The translations under genes and the position numbers were made by a program. Source: Tanytarsus gracilentus (lineage: Eukaryota > Arthropoda > Insecta > Diptera > Chironomidae). From it: DNA of 64,000 nt. Positions 12,901 through 23,392 of this stretch are shown here, one piece after another (position 1 is the first letter of the stretch; every line of letters begins with the position of its first letter). The stretch covers positions 459,001 through 523,000 of the forward strand of contig JAXRKN010000041.1 of the NCBI GenBank assembly GCA_038502055.1, given 5' to 3'. Below the pieces are notes generated by a model. That model saw nothing but the letters and a program-made list of their open reading frames with translations, ran no database searches and had not been told where the DNA came from.

Positions 12901-15900
12901 GCGTGTGGTCCTCTGAATTTAATTACAGCCGGCTTGCAGATTGCATAAATGACTCGATTTAAAATTCATTAAGACTTTAGCTCGATTTTAATACCAGAAT
13001 GGTAAAAAGTTTAAATTGTAACTGAATTACATTTTGATTATTTAAGATTCTACTCAAGTTTCATCAAACATGTGTTGATATTATTTTAGAGATATTTCTG
13101 GTATTCTCATCGAGAAGTTCTAAACAATAAAAGCACTCAGATATTGAACAAGACATTACAATTGTTTACACGTTCATAAAAGCACAATATTTATTTTAAT
13201 GGTTAAATTACCTTTAATTAGGACGATTATCTGTGATTGTTAAGTAAGATTTAAGTCTTTAATTTTTCATAAAACTTTACATAAAACTTTAGTACGCTAC
13301 AAATATAAATAAAATAAAATTTTATTATGTACACAACTGGAAAAGGGCAATTACTTTAAATATATAAAATGTAATTCACGAGTTTATAAAGTACATACTA
13401 ATTCACTAAACAAGATTTTTTGTTCACATATACTAAGATTTCATTAATACATTTTTAATTAACCAAATAAGATAGAAAAATTAATTTTCATATTCTCGTT
13501 AACGATGTAGGCGGTATAGATTAGCTAATTGAGAAAGCTTGGATTTTGTGCTGACTCTGTTTGCATTCGATATATAAAATTGTTTGCCTATGTCATTAAA
13601 ATTGAGCTTCGGTCGACTAAAGCATGCTCCCGCTTTACGACCCAATGAGATGAATAAGTTTTATGATATTAGAAGAGATTGCGAAAGTACAACTTATCTC
13701 ATGTCGGCTTTATTGACATCTCAATCGATCTCGAATCGATTCAGATTCATTAAGGATTGTGTAAACGAGAAGGCTAATTGCGCTGTGGGAAAGTTGTTCA
13801 CAGTAGGGAACAATTTGTACTGGATTGCACTTCCAGGATATGCTTTTCCAAAAACTCTGTTGAAAGAGGTGTCAATTAATTAGAAATTACATTTGCGTTT
13901 CAAAAGCTGCTCGTAACGAGGTAAAAACTGAGCATTTACAGTCATTAACGCAATCAGAGAGCAATTTTGTCGCATTTTTTTATGAACAGATTGCAGTTTA
14001 AATGATTCTCTTAATACTTTCACAAGTCGTATAAATTTCAATTAAACTGAAATTTTTCAAGTGCAATATAATTAACGTAATGCATGCTAGTTGTATAAAA
14101 AAGGTTTGTTATTTCCCAAAAAAATAAAGGTCAAAGTATTTTTCTATCGCGTATCTTTTCACATCAACATTTCCCTCTCATAAAAAAATGAATTGATATT
14201 GAGAAGAACAAATCGATTAACTCTTCGAAGTGTTATCACGAAGACTTCTCGAGAGTAAAATGACAGATGGAAAACAATGCCAATTTTTTACTTTTTATTT
14301 TTTTACGTTTACTGCTTCTCAACCGCCAAACATATTGTGCGACTCGTACTTTCTTAAAAATAAATACAGAAAATAAATTCCAGGCGAGAATTCATCAATA
14401 TTTTTTCTTATAATAGTTCTTTGCAGTATAATTGCATACTTTCATTTTGATGTGATATGAATGGTATGGATAAAAATATGCAATCGTCATGAATCATAAT
14501 GAATGCGTTAGTTTTTGATAAAATCTTTTTCTACTCTATTTCAATCTTCTTTTGTTAGTATCGAGTTGCATGTTGATTGATCTTCTCTACTTAAAATTGT
14601 GCCGTACGTTTGGGTGGAATTTTAATCCTGGAGAGTTTTTTCGTTTTTTATTCTTTCATTTCAACTTTAAGTAGCTTAATACGCATTACTGAATAGAAAT
14701 TTTTTCTCTTCATCCCTGCCTTCTTTTGCTACTGTTACTTTAAAAATTATTTTATGATGATTTCGAAGATGTTTTTTGTGAAGCAGAAAAAGTCCTTAAA
14801 TAATTGAAATGGATTAAGTGGGCACGGCCCTAAATACATGCACGTTTGTTAGAATTAGATTTTCTTCTTCTCTTTCATTTCATTATTTTCATTAAAATGA
14901 GTCTCTAAAATCAATGGTGCACAGAATAAGCTGAAGAATTTTTTTCTTTCCGCTTTCCCTACGCTGATAAGAATGCATTTCATTGTGGTTTTTATAGAAT
15001 TCATAAATCAAGTATATTTTAAAAATTTTATATAATGTGACAGTGATAGGTGTGTTGCATTACAAACAAAAACCTTTTTAAAATTCCAAAGAAATATTAT
15101 ATGACGAAAAATGTACGGGTCATAAAAATTTATTTGTTTCAAGAAAGTCAGAAGAATTAAAAACAGAATCAATTCACACACTTCATCTAAAATTCTTTGT
15201 TTGCATTGAAGAACAAGGACAAGTAGCACTGCGCTTTTGTAAATTTATATTTAAAGCAGTAAAATATATTCTGAACACTTTATTTTATAATATAATTAAG
15301 TTAAAAAAATAACACAGTTAAAGAAAAAAGTATAAGCTTGAAACAAAAGTGTTATAAGAGAAAAAGAACTATCATTACACCGCGCAATGCCTTTTTCGAA
15401 GCTACAAATTATTTTCCATTAAAGTCAAAATTACTTACTACTTTTCTTTCACACGAGCGTCGAAGAGCACGATTGAAAAGTCTTTTATGGCAGCGCGCTA
15501 TTCAAAAAATTATTTTATTACCCATTCGGCATTTAGCGAAGCTATACCTGACATATATATCAAAAATCAACGTGAATGATTTTAAGGAGCATGTTCGTTA
15601 AGAAAATACATTGCAATAAGATATTTTTTATGTATCAATTGCTCTTTTGAATTTAAGTTTTAAATTAATTTGAGGAACAATCTATCTGTTTTCAAGTTAT
15701 ATAATTAAATCTTGAAATTTTACATATTTTCACTAATTAAAAAAGTACATCACAATTAATTATTTTGAATTTCTCTTTCAGAAAGTTTTTAAATATTAAT
15801 TACCAAATTCGTTCGTGATCTGAGTTAATTGAATGAAACTAAAATCCATGATTGATTATCGAAGGTTTTGTTTTTTGGCGAGTATGTACAAAAGTTCTTT

Positions 15901-16552
15901 GAAACATATTAGGAATAATTATTTTGCCTGTAATAACTTATAAAGGCACGAGATATTTTTCTTTACTTTTGAAAACCATATACGTGATACAAATTAATAA
16001 CGTATCGGAGATTTTCTCCCACATCTTGCGACGCAATAATTTATAAATGAAAGAAATGCTGTTAATTAATTTTGATCAAATTCATTTGCATTTATGTAGC
16101 TTCAAAGTCAATTTTCGCTAACTGGATTTTTTTCTTTTTCGTTTTTGGAATTCTCATAATTTGATTATTTATTCAAGCAACAAACAACCAAGTTCTGAGG
16201 CGAACGCGATCAAAGCATTTCAGCACGAGCAGAAAAAAGAAATATCAAAAAAGAGGAAGACAAATGATGAAAGGAAGAAAATTGACGAAGCAAGTGTGTG
16301 AACATAAGAATGATTGGATTTAAATTAGTATTACAGTTACTTGAATTTACACAAATCTAATTTGCATCCTGCATCAAAGATGATCGATTATTAGATCTTA
16401 AAAAACCGCATTTGTGTGTGAACACTAAGCGAGACAAATTTAAAAAAATATTAAACTCACATCCATGTCGGCACTCCTTGTAATCCATTTCCGCTTTCAA
16501 TGAAGTATGCGATGGTAAAAAAAGTAATCCAAAATAATTTTTTGTGTAACAT
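944..16552 (-). CDS. Wnt5: Wnt5-type secreted signalling protein, 5' half (4 exons, truncated by window edge)
   Basis: Exons, in order: 16552-16461, 6093-5054, 4992-4583 and 1031-944. Phases agree at every junction (2, 1, 0), giving 543 residues before the gene leaves the window to the left. Exon 1 encodes a signal peptide (hydrophobic LFWITFFTIAYFI) followed by GLQGVPTW. Exon 2 continues with LGMKSPFVEF; from memory of fly Wnt5 this join is conserved, as is DLKKHLLMLQ with SKFVVF. A strongly basic stretch (RRKANQEERRKNRKN onward) near residue 350 resembles the basic region before the processed part of fly Wnt5. The Wnt domain proper starts near residue 480: CYEVSGMSKGQQKLC, MPAISRGARAAIQ, then ECQHQFLHRRWNCTT with a likely N-glycosylation site. 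The lipidated serine hairpin and the C-terminal cysteine domain lie outside the window. Wnt5 acts as an axon-guidance ligand through Derailed/Ryk in flies. Intron 1 is about 10.4 kb and intron 3 about 3.55 kb; both contain other genes. Confidence 0.9.
1693..1698 (-). terminator. Polyadenylation signal of the nested coiled-coil gene
   Basis: AATAAA on the minus strand, 28 bp downstream of the stop codon at 1726. It would end the nested transcript inside the Wnt5 intron. No transcript data support it. Confidence 0.5.
1726..3532 (-). CDS. Coiled-coil protein, 582 aa, nested in Wnt5 intron 3
   Basis: Exon 1 is 3532-3505 and encodes MSARDKEKE. A phase-1 GTAAGT intron (3504-3447) follows, then exon 2 is 3446-1726. 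Joining the exons gives an uninterrupted 582-residue protein. It is almost entirely charged heptad sequence (runs of E, K, L and Q), so long coiled coils from about residue 40 to the end are expected. No enzymatic motif or membrane segment is seen. The C-terminal third is cysteine-rich for a coiled coil (TKCCAERN, INCLEQKLAEC, MLCGHFSSC, SNSCCHKR). An AATAAA on the minus strand (1698-1693) lies 28 bp past the stop, supporting an independent transcript. The gene is on the same strand as the host Wnt5 gene. I do not recognise the family; a centrosomal, sperm-tail or cytoskeletal role is only a guess. Confidence 0.8.
6094..11092. other. Wnt5 intron 1, proximal part: no gene seen
   Basis: AT-rich non-coding DNA. 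Both strands carry only short open frames without splice-site or homology support. I saw no long inverted or tandem repeat. Regulatory elements of Wnt5 could lie here, but none can be identified by eye. Confidence 0.5.
11093..12059 (-). CDS. IYD: Iodotyrosine deiodinase (flavin halotyrosine dehalogenase), nested in Wnt5 intron 1
   Basis: Three exons, 12059-11647, 11588-11500 and 11448-11093, join in frame (phases 2 and 1) to 285 residues, close to the usual 285-290. The first ATG is at 12059; longer readings start from GTG. Residues about 8-28 form one membrane anchor (HWEFIVLFITIVFFF), followed by an acidic linker and the nitroreductase-fold domain. Family motifs visible are RRSIRMFS and GTSPSGAHTEPWTF (FMN site), the substrate lid EEFTNYQQRM with a downstream KEYL lysine, and TTTPLNCGPALR with LPVGYP near the end. 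The enzyme reduces mono- and diiodotyrosine (or bromotyrosine) to tyrosine using FMN; the Drosophila homologue is known as condet. All substrate-binding positions I can place are kept, so it should be active. The introns are 58 and 51 bp. It shares the strand of the surrounding Wnt5 gene. Confidence 0.92.
12060..13589. other. Wnt5 intron 1, between IYD and the small plus-strand ORF: nothing firm
   Basis: AT-rich. Short open frames at 12142-12387 (81 aa) and 12470-12748 have low-complexity composition and no recognisable family. The IYD promoter should lie just above 12060, but no clear TATA box is visible. Confidence 0.4.
13590..13883 (+). CDS. Possible small hypothetical protein, 97 aa, inside Wnt5 intron 1
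   Basis: An ATG at 13590 opens 97 codons with coding-like composition: GC content is higher than in the flanks, and the N-terminal half is rich in Arg and Ser. The sequence includes NKFYDIRRDCES, CVNEKANCAVGKLF and NLYWIALPGYAF. No signal peptide or membrane segment is evident, and I recognise no family. AATAAA occurs at 14123-14128, about 240 bp past the stop. The gene is antisense to Wnt5. It could be a lineage-restricted gene, the single coding exon of a longer transcript, or a retrocopy fragment. Confidence 0.45.
   Translation: MSLKLSFGRLKHAPALRPNEMNKFYDIRRDCESTTYLMSALLTSQSISNRFRFIKDCVNEKANCAVGKLFTVGNNLYWIALPGYAFPKTLLKEVSIN
13884..16460. other. Wnt5 intron 1, distal part: one unexplained open frame only
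   Basis: Mostly AT-rich non-coding sequence. A plus-strand frame of 87 codons (15338-15601) is basic and somewhat coding-like (HERRRARLKSLLW) but has no ATG and no clear splice acceptor. I see no repeats of note. Confidence 0.35.
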
Positions 16553-19016
16553 TTTTCTTGCTGTGATAAAAAGATCTCTTGACAATAAAAAGTTTTATTC
16601 CTTAAAAATGTTCTCTCAAAATTTCCATCATTAAAAATTCACATCTCGATTTCGAACACACCAGATAAAAACTTTCACAATCAATTTTTTGTATTTTCCC
16701 TCTATACCTCTTGACTTGACTTCAAGATCTAATACATCGGCATGTATGCATAGATTTTTCACGTATTATTTCCACATGCACTATTTTTTTCATTTAATGG
16801 ATATTTTACTAAGCTTACTGTGTGCAAATCATGCACTAAAGCAATCCGGCACAATTTTGTTAGGGTCTTTACGCTCGATTATCTCGCTATTCAGCTGCTA
16901 CCTCCTTAATAAAATTGAATGTTATATGCTGCCGCAAATAAAAGAATTCCACAATTTTTTATTATTTATTTATTAAACCGACGAGAAAAAGAGGAGAAGA
17001 AAAGAAGAAAAATTTCCACCGATTTTTTATGCCCGTTTTTTCTCCACAACATAATTCACTGATGCATGAGCAGAAATTTAAATTAATTGCGATAATGTTG
17101 AATTAGCATTTCCGCGGTACACTTAATTCTTTCTCTATTCACGAATTCGATATTCGATGCTTGTTGATTGAGGCAAAATATATATTTTTTTCTCAATGCA
17201 TATCGAATGAATAAAAATCAAAGCATAATTTTTAACTCCTTTACTGTTTTTGCTTTTCACACTGCTCGACTTAATATGTTACTGCACAATTTAATTTCTC
17301 TATCCGTTAATTTATTAATCAACGCTAGCGATAATTTTTTACGCCTTTTTTAACATCTAAAGATATTTTTTTCATTTACAAACTCTTTTATTATTAATGA
17401 TATTCAATTTTAAATAAGAACTGCGGACCAAAAGCAACGAACGATCCGTACGCGATGAAATCTGAAATCTGAATAACATGTGAGAAGAGAGAGAGAGAGA
17501 GGGTTCTTTGACTATAGCATGAGGAATGATGAATAGAAGGTTGGAAACAAGAGAGTGAAGCACAGCTTTGAGAGAGTGAAATGCGCACAGCAGGAATCGA
17601 GAAAAAAGAGAGTTGAAATAGAATTATCAACATTCTTCTTTTTTGCGAATTAGCAAATAATGTCAAATGAAAATTTTTTTTATGCATTTTAATTCTCTAT
17701 AGCTTATAGTATGAACATATTAGCATAAACGCAATAAAATTAAAAGAAAATTCAAAAACGCTCTTCTTTCAAGGGAAATAAAAACTCTTCAGTTGTTGCT
17801 CAAGAGAAGAAAAAAATAGGCGGAGTTTCTTTGCCGTGATCCAATAAAAAAGGCCAATGATGAGATAGTTTAAAAATCCAGGAAATCACAAATATTAATT
17901 TTTTAGTGAATGATTTTAATTTTTTAAAAAAATTAACAATTTAATTAAATTCCATCAGAAAAAAGTAATATGGGGAAAACTAAACATAACATTTGATTGC
18001 CGAGCCGTGAGAATTACTTGAGAATGATTGATCGTGAAACACTTTGCTTAGTTGTCGTGCGCACATGATAAAAGATTTATCACTTTTATGATGTCAAGTA
18101 AATTCTTGCAATCACGAGCTCACCATTCGTTGATCCAAGTAATAATAAAGGCGCTTATAAAATATACATGTACTTTTCTTTCATCGTTATGTTATTGATC
18201 GCTTTTAATGGATTTTAATATAATGTCAAAACAACAAGAAGTGAATAAAAGTGTTGATCTTTCAATTTGCACCTATAGGTTATTTTTAAAACATATTAAA
18301 TACTTTTACAAAATTTAAACACATCTACTTTTCCATCGCACTTTTTCTTTCATCATTGCCTTCAACGAGTTTTTATTCTGTTGTTCTTAAGAAGTTTTAA
18401 AAAAATGTTTCGACATATGAGGCATTTGTACTCTTCAGAGCAAAGTAGAAAATGTGTTAACACTTTTTCATCTCTTTTTTCTTATGATTCATATTCTTAA
18501 TGCTTAAAATAAAATAAATCTTGTTGAAAATTCTCAATTTAAGACGCATATTGTAATCCATTCAACCGTCTTGGTGTCGAATTTTGATTTTATTTAATCT
18601 GAATAAAAAGAAATATTTCTTTATTCCAAAAGTTCGTGTATGGATTTTAAGATGCGGTCATCTTGTGATAATTTATTTTCGAGAATAATTTAATTATATC
18701 ACCCTTTCCGAACATAAAAAAGTCGTACCGTCATTAGGAGCGTCCTATTTTTTCCTTTAAAGGAAATTTTTAAAAATATATTTTGTTTTGCTATGTACTA
18801 TCACTGTTTAATTTAAGAGATATATCGATGACTAAATTAATTATGTATTAATAAATTGTCTGAATTGACATGCCCAAGAACCTTAACCTGAGGAGTCGCA
18901 CACTAATCATACCATTAAATGTTAAAAAATGGTAATTTAAATTAATGACTCATTTATAAATGTACGACTTTGAAAGAGGCTGAAGATGAAATTCATTAAA
19001 TAATAATACATAATTA
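16553..19016. other. Upstream of Wnt5 exon 1: no gene seen
   Basis: The Wnt5 5' UTR and promoter should begin just above 16552. I find no convincing TATA or initiator. A (GA)n microsatellite occupies 17483-17502. The remaining open frames are AT-rich and without support. Confidence 0.45.
17483..17502. repeat. (GA)n microsatellite
   Basis: A simple run of GA dinucleotides read directly from the sequence. It also explains part of the overlapping minus-strand open frames. Confidence 0.8.
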
Positions 19017-19386
19017 GAGGTTTCGAAAATCCCAGGATTTCAAATTTCGGGATCCCGGGACTGAAAGACCTGTAAACCCGGGATTTCATTTAAAAAAAGG
19101 AAATATCTTCCCTCAATTTTCAGCACTTTCGTCATGCAAAAAAATTATTTCTTGTTAAAATAATCGTGCATTTTTAAACCTTTATATTAATATCGAAATC
19201 TTTACTTGTTGCTTATAATTAAAAAAATTTATTCCCCTTCGTATTTCAAAAAATAACGACAAATTAGTGAAAAATTTAGATATTTTTAAATCCCGGGATC
19301 CCGAAGAAACAACGCGGGATCTCGGGATTGAAAAACTGCCCGGGATTCCCCGGGATTTCGGGATCTCGGGATCCCGCCGAAACCTC
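19017..19386. mobile_element. 370-bp GC-rich MITE with TIR GAGGTTTCG and TA duplication
   Basis: The left end is TA|GAGGTTTCG and the right end is CGAAACCTC|TA. Just inside both ends are several copies of CCCGGGAT and GGGATCCCG, unlike the AT-rich surroundings. The centre is AT-rich and has no open frame. A TA target duplication with short inverted ends is the usual pattern of non-autonomous Tc1/mariner-type elements; assignment to that superfamily is an inference. Confidence 0.75.
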
Positions 19387-19604
19387 TATACATAATAGAT
19401 ATTAACCCATCCAATTAAATTAAATTGTTTTCTTCTTTAAAATCTTTATTTTTTAAATTTATTAAAATTTCAGTCACACACGTTTTTGGCGAGTGCCAAA
19501 AATTAGTGTAACAAAATGCTGTACACAGCCACGAAAGGAATTTTCTTCTTCATCATTATCATTCAGAATGCCTAAATTTCAGACTAATATTTTTGAATTT
19601 CTTC

Positions 19605-19719
19605 AGAGATGGGTAATTGCAAAAAATTACAAGTAGTTTAATTTTGGAAAATTACATGTAATATTTTGTAATTTAATGTAGTTTTTACTCGATTACAATG
19701 TAATTGCCCTTGCATCTTT
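19605..19719. mobile_element. Short AT-rich MITE (family of GAGATGGGYAATT)
   Basis: It begins AGAGATGGGTAATTGC and ends TAATTGCCCTTGCATCTTT, an imperfect inverted copy. The body consists of alternating TAATTAC/GTAATT words. A second copy with the same ends is at 41177-41304. Confidence 0.5.
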
Positions 19720-21955
19720 GAATTTCTTTTTGGTAACAAAAATAATTTTAAACCTCATCAGATTCATTATATTGAATTTAGAATGCAGCACAATAGAATG
19801 ATTAATTATTTTCATTTGCTCAGATCTCTCTCTAGCTCTCTACTTCACCTCCTCTCTGAGGTTTGTGCTTGGCAGAGGCTATAATTATTCAAGGGATCCT
19901 GAAAATGATGATGATGATGATAATGATGATGTGGTTTAAGGATGGATTTAAAACTTGTTATTATGCAAGATGCATTTATCTTTGTTCAAAAATCTTCTTC
20001 TTCTTTATTTAAATTTACCTTTTAATTTTTAATACAAAAAAATAGGAATAGGCTTTCAAGATCTTTGCTGAAATTTAACTCTTTAAAGATCATTGAAATT
20101 TATTTTAATAGTTTTTAAGTATTGAATATTTTAGAATTTTGTATGAGTTTTATTAATACAAAGTTTATAAAATTTAGATAAAGTTGAAAAATATTTATAA
20201 AACATTGTAAATTTAGTTCCTTGATATGAATTCATAGTACGTGCATTGTATAGATTGAAAGAGACTCAAAGAAAAATATGGAAAACGTTATCAAGTCACA
20301 AAAAAGCGCTTCCATTTGAGAATCACTCACATATATAATTGTCGGTACTTGCCTTTTGAAGATCAAGCGTATCGATTCAAAAAAGAAAAATGTGTGTGCG
20401 GCAAAGAAGAAGGAAAAGGCATTCAAGAAAGGTTATCCAGGTAGAGAATGGTTAAAGCATTTTATAAATAGATGTATTTGATTTCTTGTGTTGGTCAAAA
20501 TTTAAGTTTACTTTTTTTTATTAAACTGATGATTTTAAACAAAATGAATCAAATTTTTTATTAATAGGTAATTGAAAATTAAATTTTGAATAAGAAAAAT
20601 ATAATTAATAAACCGCAAAAATCAATTAATTAAAGATCAGTTTGTTATACTTTTTTTAAATTTTTATTCAAACTTACATGGGTTTATCAAGTAATTAAGA
20701 AATATACAGTTTTGCATTTTTTAAAAGACAGTTATAATCAGCCATATAAAGTTATCCATACATTTCCCACACATTTGCGGCCAAGATTTTTAGATGGCCT
20801 ATCAGTCGATTGGCCACGATTTCGTGGAGGTGACTCTTACAGCGGATAGGACCATTGCAAATATTTAAACCCTCAATTAGGGAACATTGGTATATCAATC
20901 TCGATGAGACACAAAATCATTACTTAAGAAAGACATAACGTGGTTGAATAGTTTATAAACATTTGTAAAGCGCATACAACATTTGTTTGGTTCAAAAAAA
21001 TTTAAAAAAAAATGTAACGCTCTAATCATGTTGATCGACATTCGAAAATTCTCTTGCAGAGTCTCTCGTATTTTGTTTGCATTATCTCTTTAACACATAC
21101 ATCAAAAAATTATTTTATGTTTTCAAAAGTATTTGTGCGATAAAGAATGCATTTTAGAGTCTTGGTAATTGTTTCAAATTTTTTATTTCAGTATACAGAA
21201 AAATTGAAAAAATTATTTAATTTGAATGTTTAATAAAACTTTTTTGAAACATTTTTTAAAAGAATTCACCCTATCGAGATTTCTTTTAAACATCAACAAG
21301 ATTCTACATGTACATGTGTTGATGTTTCAGCACTTTACAGTTCAATGTTTTATTTTGTTCATAGCACATTTTGAAGCATGAGAAGCACAGTGCCAGTTTT
21401 GTTTCAAATCAGATGTACAGCAAACGTTCTTCAGCGCGGTTCAAAAATTAAACGCTCTTCGAGAAATACGCTGAAATAAAAATAAAAAACTCTTTCTCTG
21501 TAGAGAGAATTCGTTGGTATAACTATACAGTAAAAAAACTACAACGCAAAGTTTTATCAATTGAATGCGTGCATAAAGTGTGTAATTCTTAAAAAAGTAG
21601 TAATAATATAAGCCAGAAAACCAACGACCGAATAATATTTGTGAATAATTTATCGCTGAGCAAAATATAATTAGTGTACGAGCATTTCGTTAGCTTTTGT
21701 GAATTATTTCTTTATTGATGTTTTCAAAACACTAAAAAACAATTCAAAAATACAATTGAAAATGAACTTTGAAAATATTTGCAATTGAAAGAGTTTTCTT
21801 GATTCTTAACAACGCTTTTGTAGAAGAATAAATTAACATCAATTGAAAAAAGAGAGTGATTTAGAGAGAAATAAATTCAAGGAAAAATAACGAGAAACTG
21901 TGAAAAGATCGAGTTGCTGGAAAGTGGAAGACACAAACTTTTAAAATAACATAAA
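19720..21955. other. 5' flank of FBXL14: no coding sequence seen
   Basis: AT-rich, with a (GAT)n tract at 19906-19931. The last 500 bp before the start codon probably hold promoter and 5' UTR, but I cannot fix a transcription start. Confidence 0.4.
19906..19931. repeat. (GAT)n microsatellite
   Basis: A run of GAT trinucleotides with a single GATAAT interruption, read directly. Confidence 0.75.
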
Positions 21956-23392
21956 ATGGATGAGCCTCATTTAATGTTAACAGAAATTCCGGGACTTTTT
22001 ACACATCACCACCATCCTCATCAGTATACACACCACCATCCACATCAATATACTCACACCCGAAATCTCAGTATACACCGATATGCACCCTATAACATTC
22101 ATCTACAAACAGCTCCAGCGCCAGTTTATATTCCACGGCGCTTGCAAACCACAATGACTCCAATTGTTAGACCAACTGTAACTCCTTCTCCGCCACTACC
22201 CGAACCAGAAGGAACCCACATTGGTCATTTGTACCCTGAAATTTTGACAATGATATTTTCGTATCTTGATGTACGTGATCGTGGTATCGCCGCTCAAGTT
22301 TGCACGTCTTGGAGAGATGCATGCTATTCGAAAAGTGTGTGGAAAGGAGTTGAAGCTAAACTTCATTTGAGAAGGTCCTCCCCATCATTTTTCCAATCGC
22401 TCATGAAACGAGGTATACGTCATGTTCAAATACTCTCACTTAGACGAACACTGAAGGATGTTGTCACGGGTGTCACAAATCTTGAGAAACTGAATCTCTC
22501 TGGATGCTATAATGTAACCGATACTGGACTCGCACACGCCTTCAGTCTCGACTTACCACATTTAAAAGTATTAGATTTGTCTCTTTGTAAGCAAGTAACT
22601 GACTCGAGTCTGAGTCGGATAGCGCAGCATTTGAAAAATTTAGAAGTATTGGAGCTGGGTGGATGTAGCAATATAACAAATACAGGTCTATTACTGATAG
22701 CGTGGGGACTTAAAAAATTGAAACGCTTGAACTTGAGGTCATGCTGGCACATTTCTGATCAAGGGATTGGACATTTGGCGGGTCTAAGTAAAGAAACTGC
22801 AGAGGGAAACCTTCAACTGGAATATTTGGGACTTCAAGATTGCCAAAGATTATCCGACGAGTCATTGAAGCATATTGCTCAAGGTCTCACGAGTTTAAAA
22901 GTAATAAATTTGAGTTTTTGCATATCAGTGACAGATAGTGGACTGAAGTTCTTATCGAAAATGCCAAAATTAGAGGAATTAAATTTGAGAGCCTGTGATA
23001 ATATCTCGGACATTGGTATGGCTGGCTTAGCCGAAGAGGGAGGATGCTCAATTCGCTCACTAGATGTGAGTTTCTGTGAAAAAATAGGTGATCAAGCGCT
23101 TCAGCATCTCTCACAAGGATTGTCTCATTTAAATTCTTTAAGTTTAAGTTCTTGCCAAATTAGTGACGAAGGTCTCGAAAAATTGGGCAAAATGCACGAA
23201 CTCGAGGTACTTAATGTTGGCCAATGCAGCAAAATAACCGATAAGGGATTAGAAGCATTAGCCAATGATTTGGTTAATTTACAATCAATTGACTTGTATG
23301 GCTGCACAAAAATAACATCGAAAGGGATTGACATTATCATGAAGTTACCAAAACTTAAATCTGTCAACCTCGGCTTATGGCTTGTAAGGTGA
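21956..23392 (+). CDS. ppa: F-box/LRR substrate adaptor of SCF ligase (FBXL14 / partner of paired)
   Basis: A single uninterrupted 478-codon frame with a good ATG context. Residues 1-85 are a low-complexity leader with His-rich repeats (HHHHPHQYTHHHPHQYTH) and a Pro-rich stretch. The F-box spans about 88-130 (GHLYPEILTMIFSYLDVRDRG, then VCTSWRDACYSKSVWKGVE). From about 150 to the end run a dozen cysteine-containing leucine-rich repeats, e.g. LEKLNLSGCYNVTDTGL and LEVLELGGCSNITNTGL. The C-terminal KSVNLGLW is characteristic of FBXL14. The protein would bind Skp1 through the F-box and present substrates for ubiquitination; known substrates are Paired in flies and Snail/Slug in vertebrates. Length is between human FBXL14 (about 400) and fly Ppa (about 540); the difference lies in the leader. 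The coding part has no intron here. Confidence 0.95.
   Translation: MDEPHLMLTEIPGLFTHHHHPHQYTHHHPHQYTHTRNLSIHRYAPYNIHLQTAPAPVYIPRRLQTTMTPIVRPTVTPSPPLPEPEGTHIGHLYPEILTMIFSYLDVRDRGIAAQVCTSWRDACYSKSVWKGVEAKLHLRRSSPSFFQSLMKRGIRHVQILSLRRTLKDVVTGVTNLEKLNLSGCYNVTDTGLAHAFSLDLPHLKVLDLSLCKQVTDSSLSRIAQHLKNLEVLELGGCSNITNTGLLLIAWGLKKLKRLNLRSCWHISDQGIGHLAGLSKETAEGNLQLEYLGLQDCQRLSDESLKHIAQGLTSLKVINLSFCISVTDSGLKFLSKMPKLEELNLRACDNISDIGMAGLAEEGGCSIRSLDVSFCEKIGDQALQHLSQGLSHLNSLSLSSCQISDEGLEKLGKMHELEVLNVGQCSKITDKGLEALANDLVNLQSIDLYGCTKITSKGIDIIMKLPKLKSVNLGLWLVR

Noticed and set aside
15338..15601. 87-codon basic frame on the plus strand
   Set aside because: No ATG start, no convincing acceptor and no family resemblance. 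It could be a decayed exon, but the evidence is too thin.
19481..19502. Short hairpin TTTTTGGC-GAGT-GCCAAAAA
   Set aside because: An 8-bp stem in AT-rich DNA is expected by chance in a window this long, and no terminator or RNA role can be supported.
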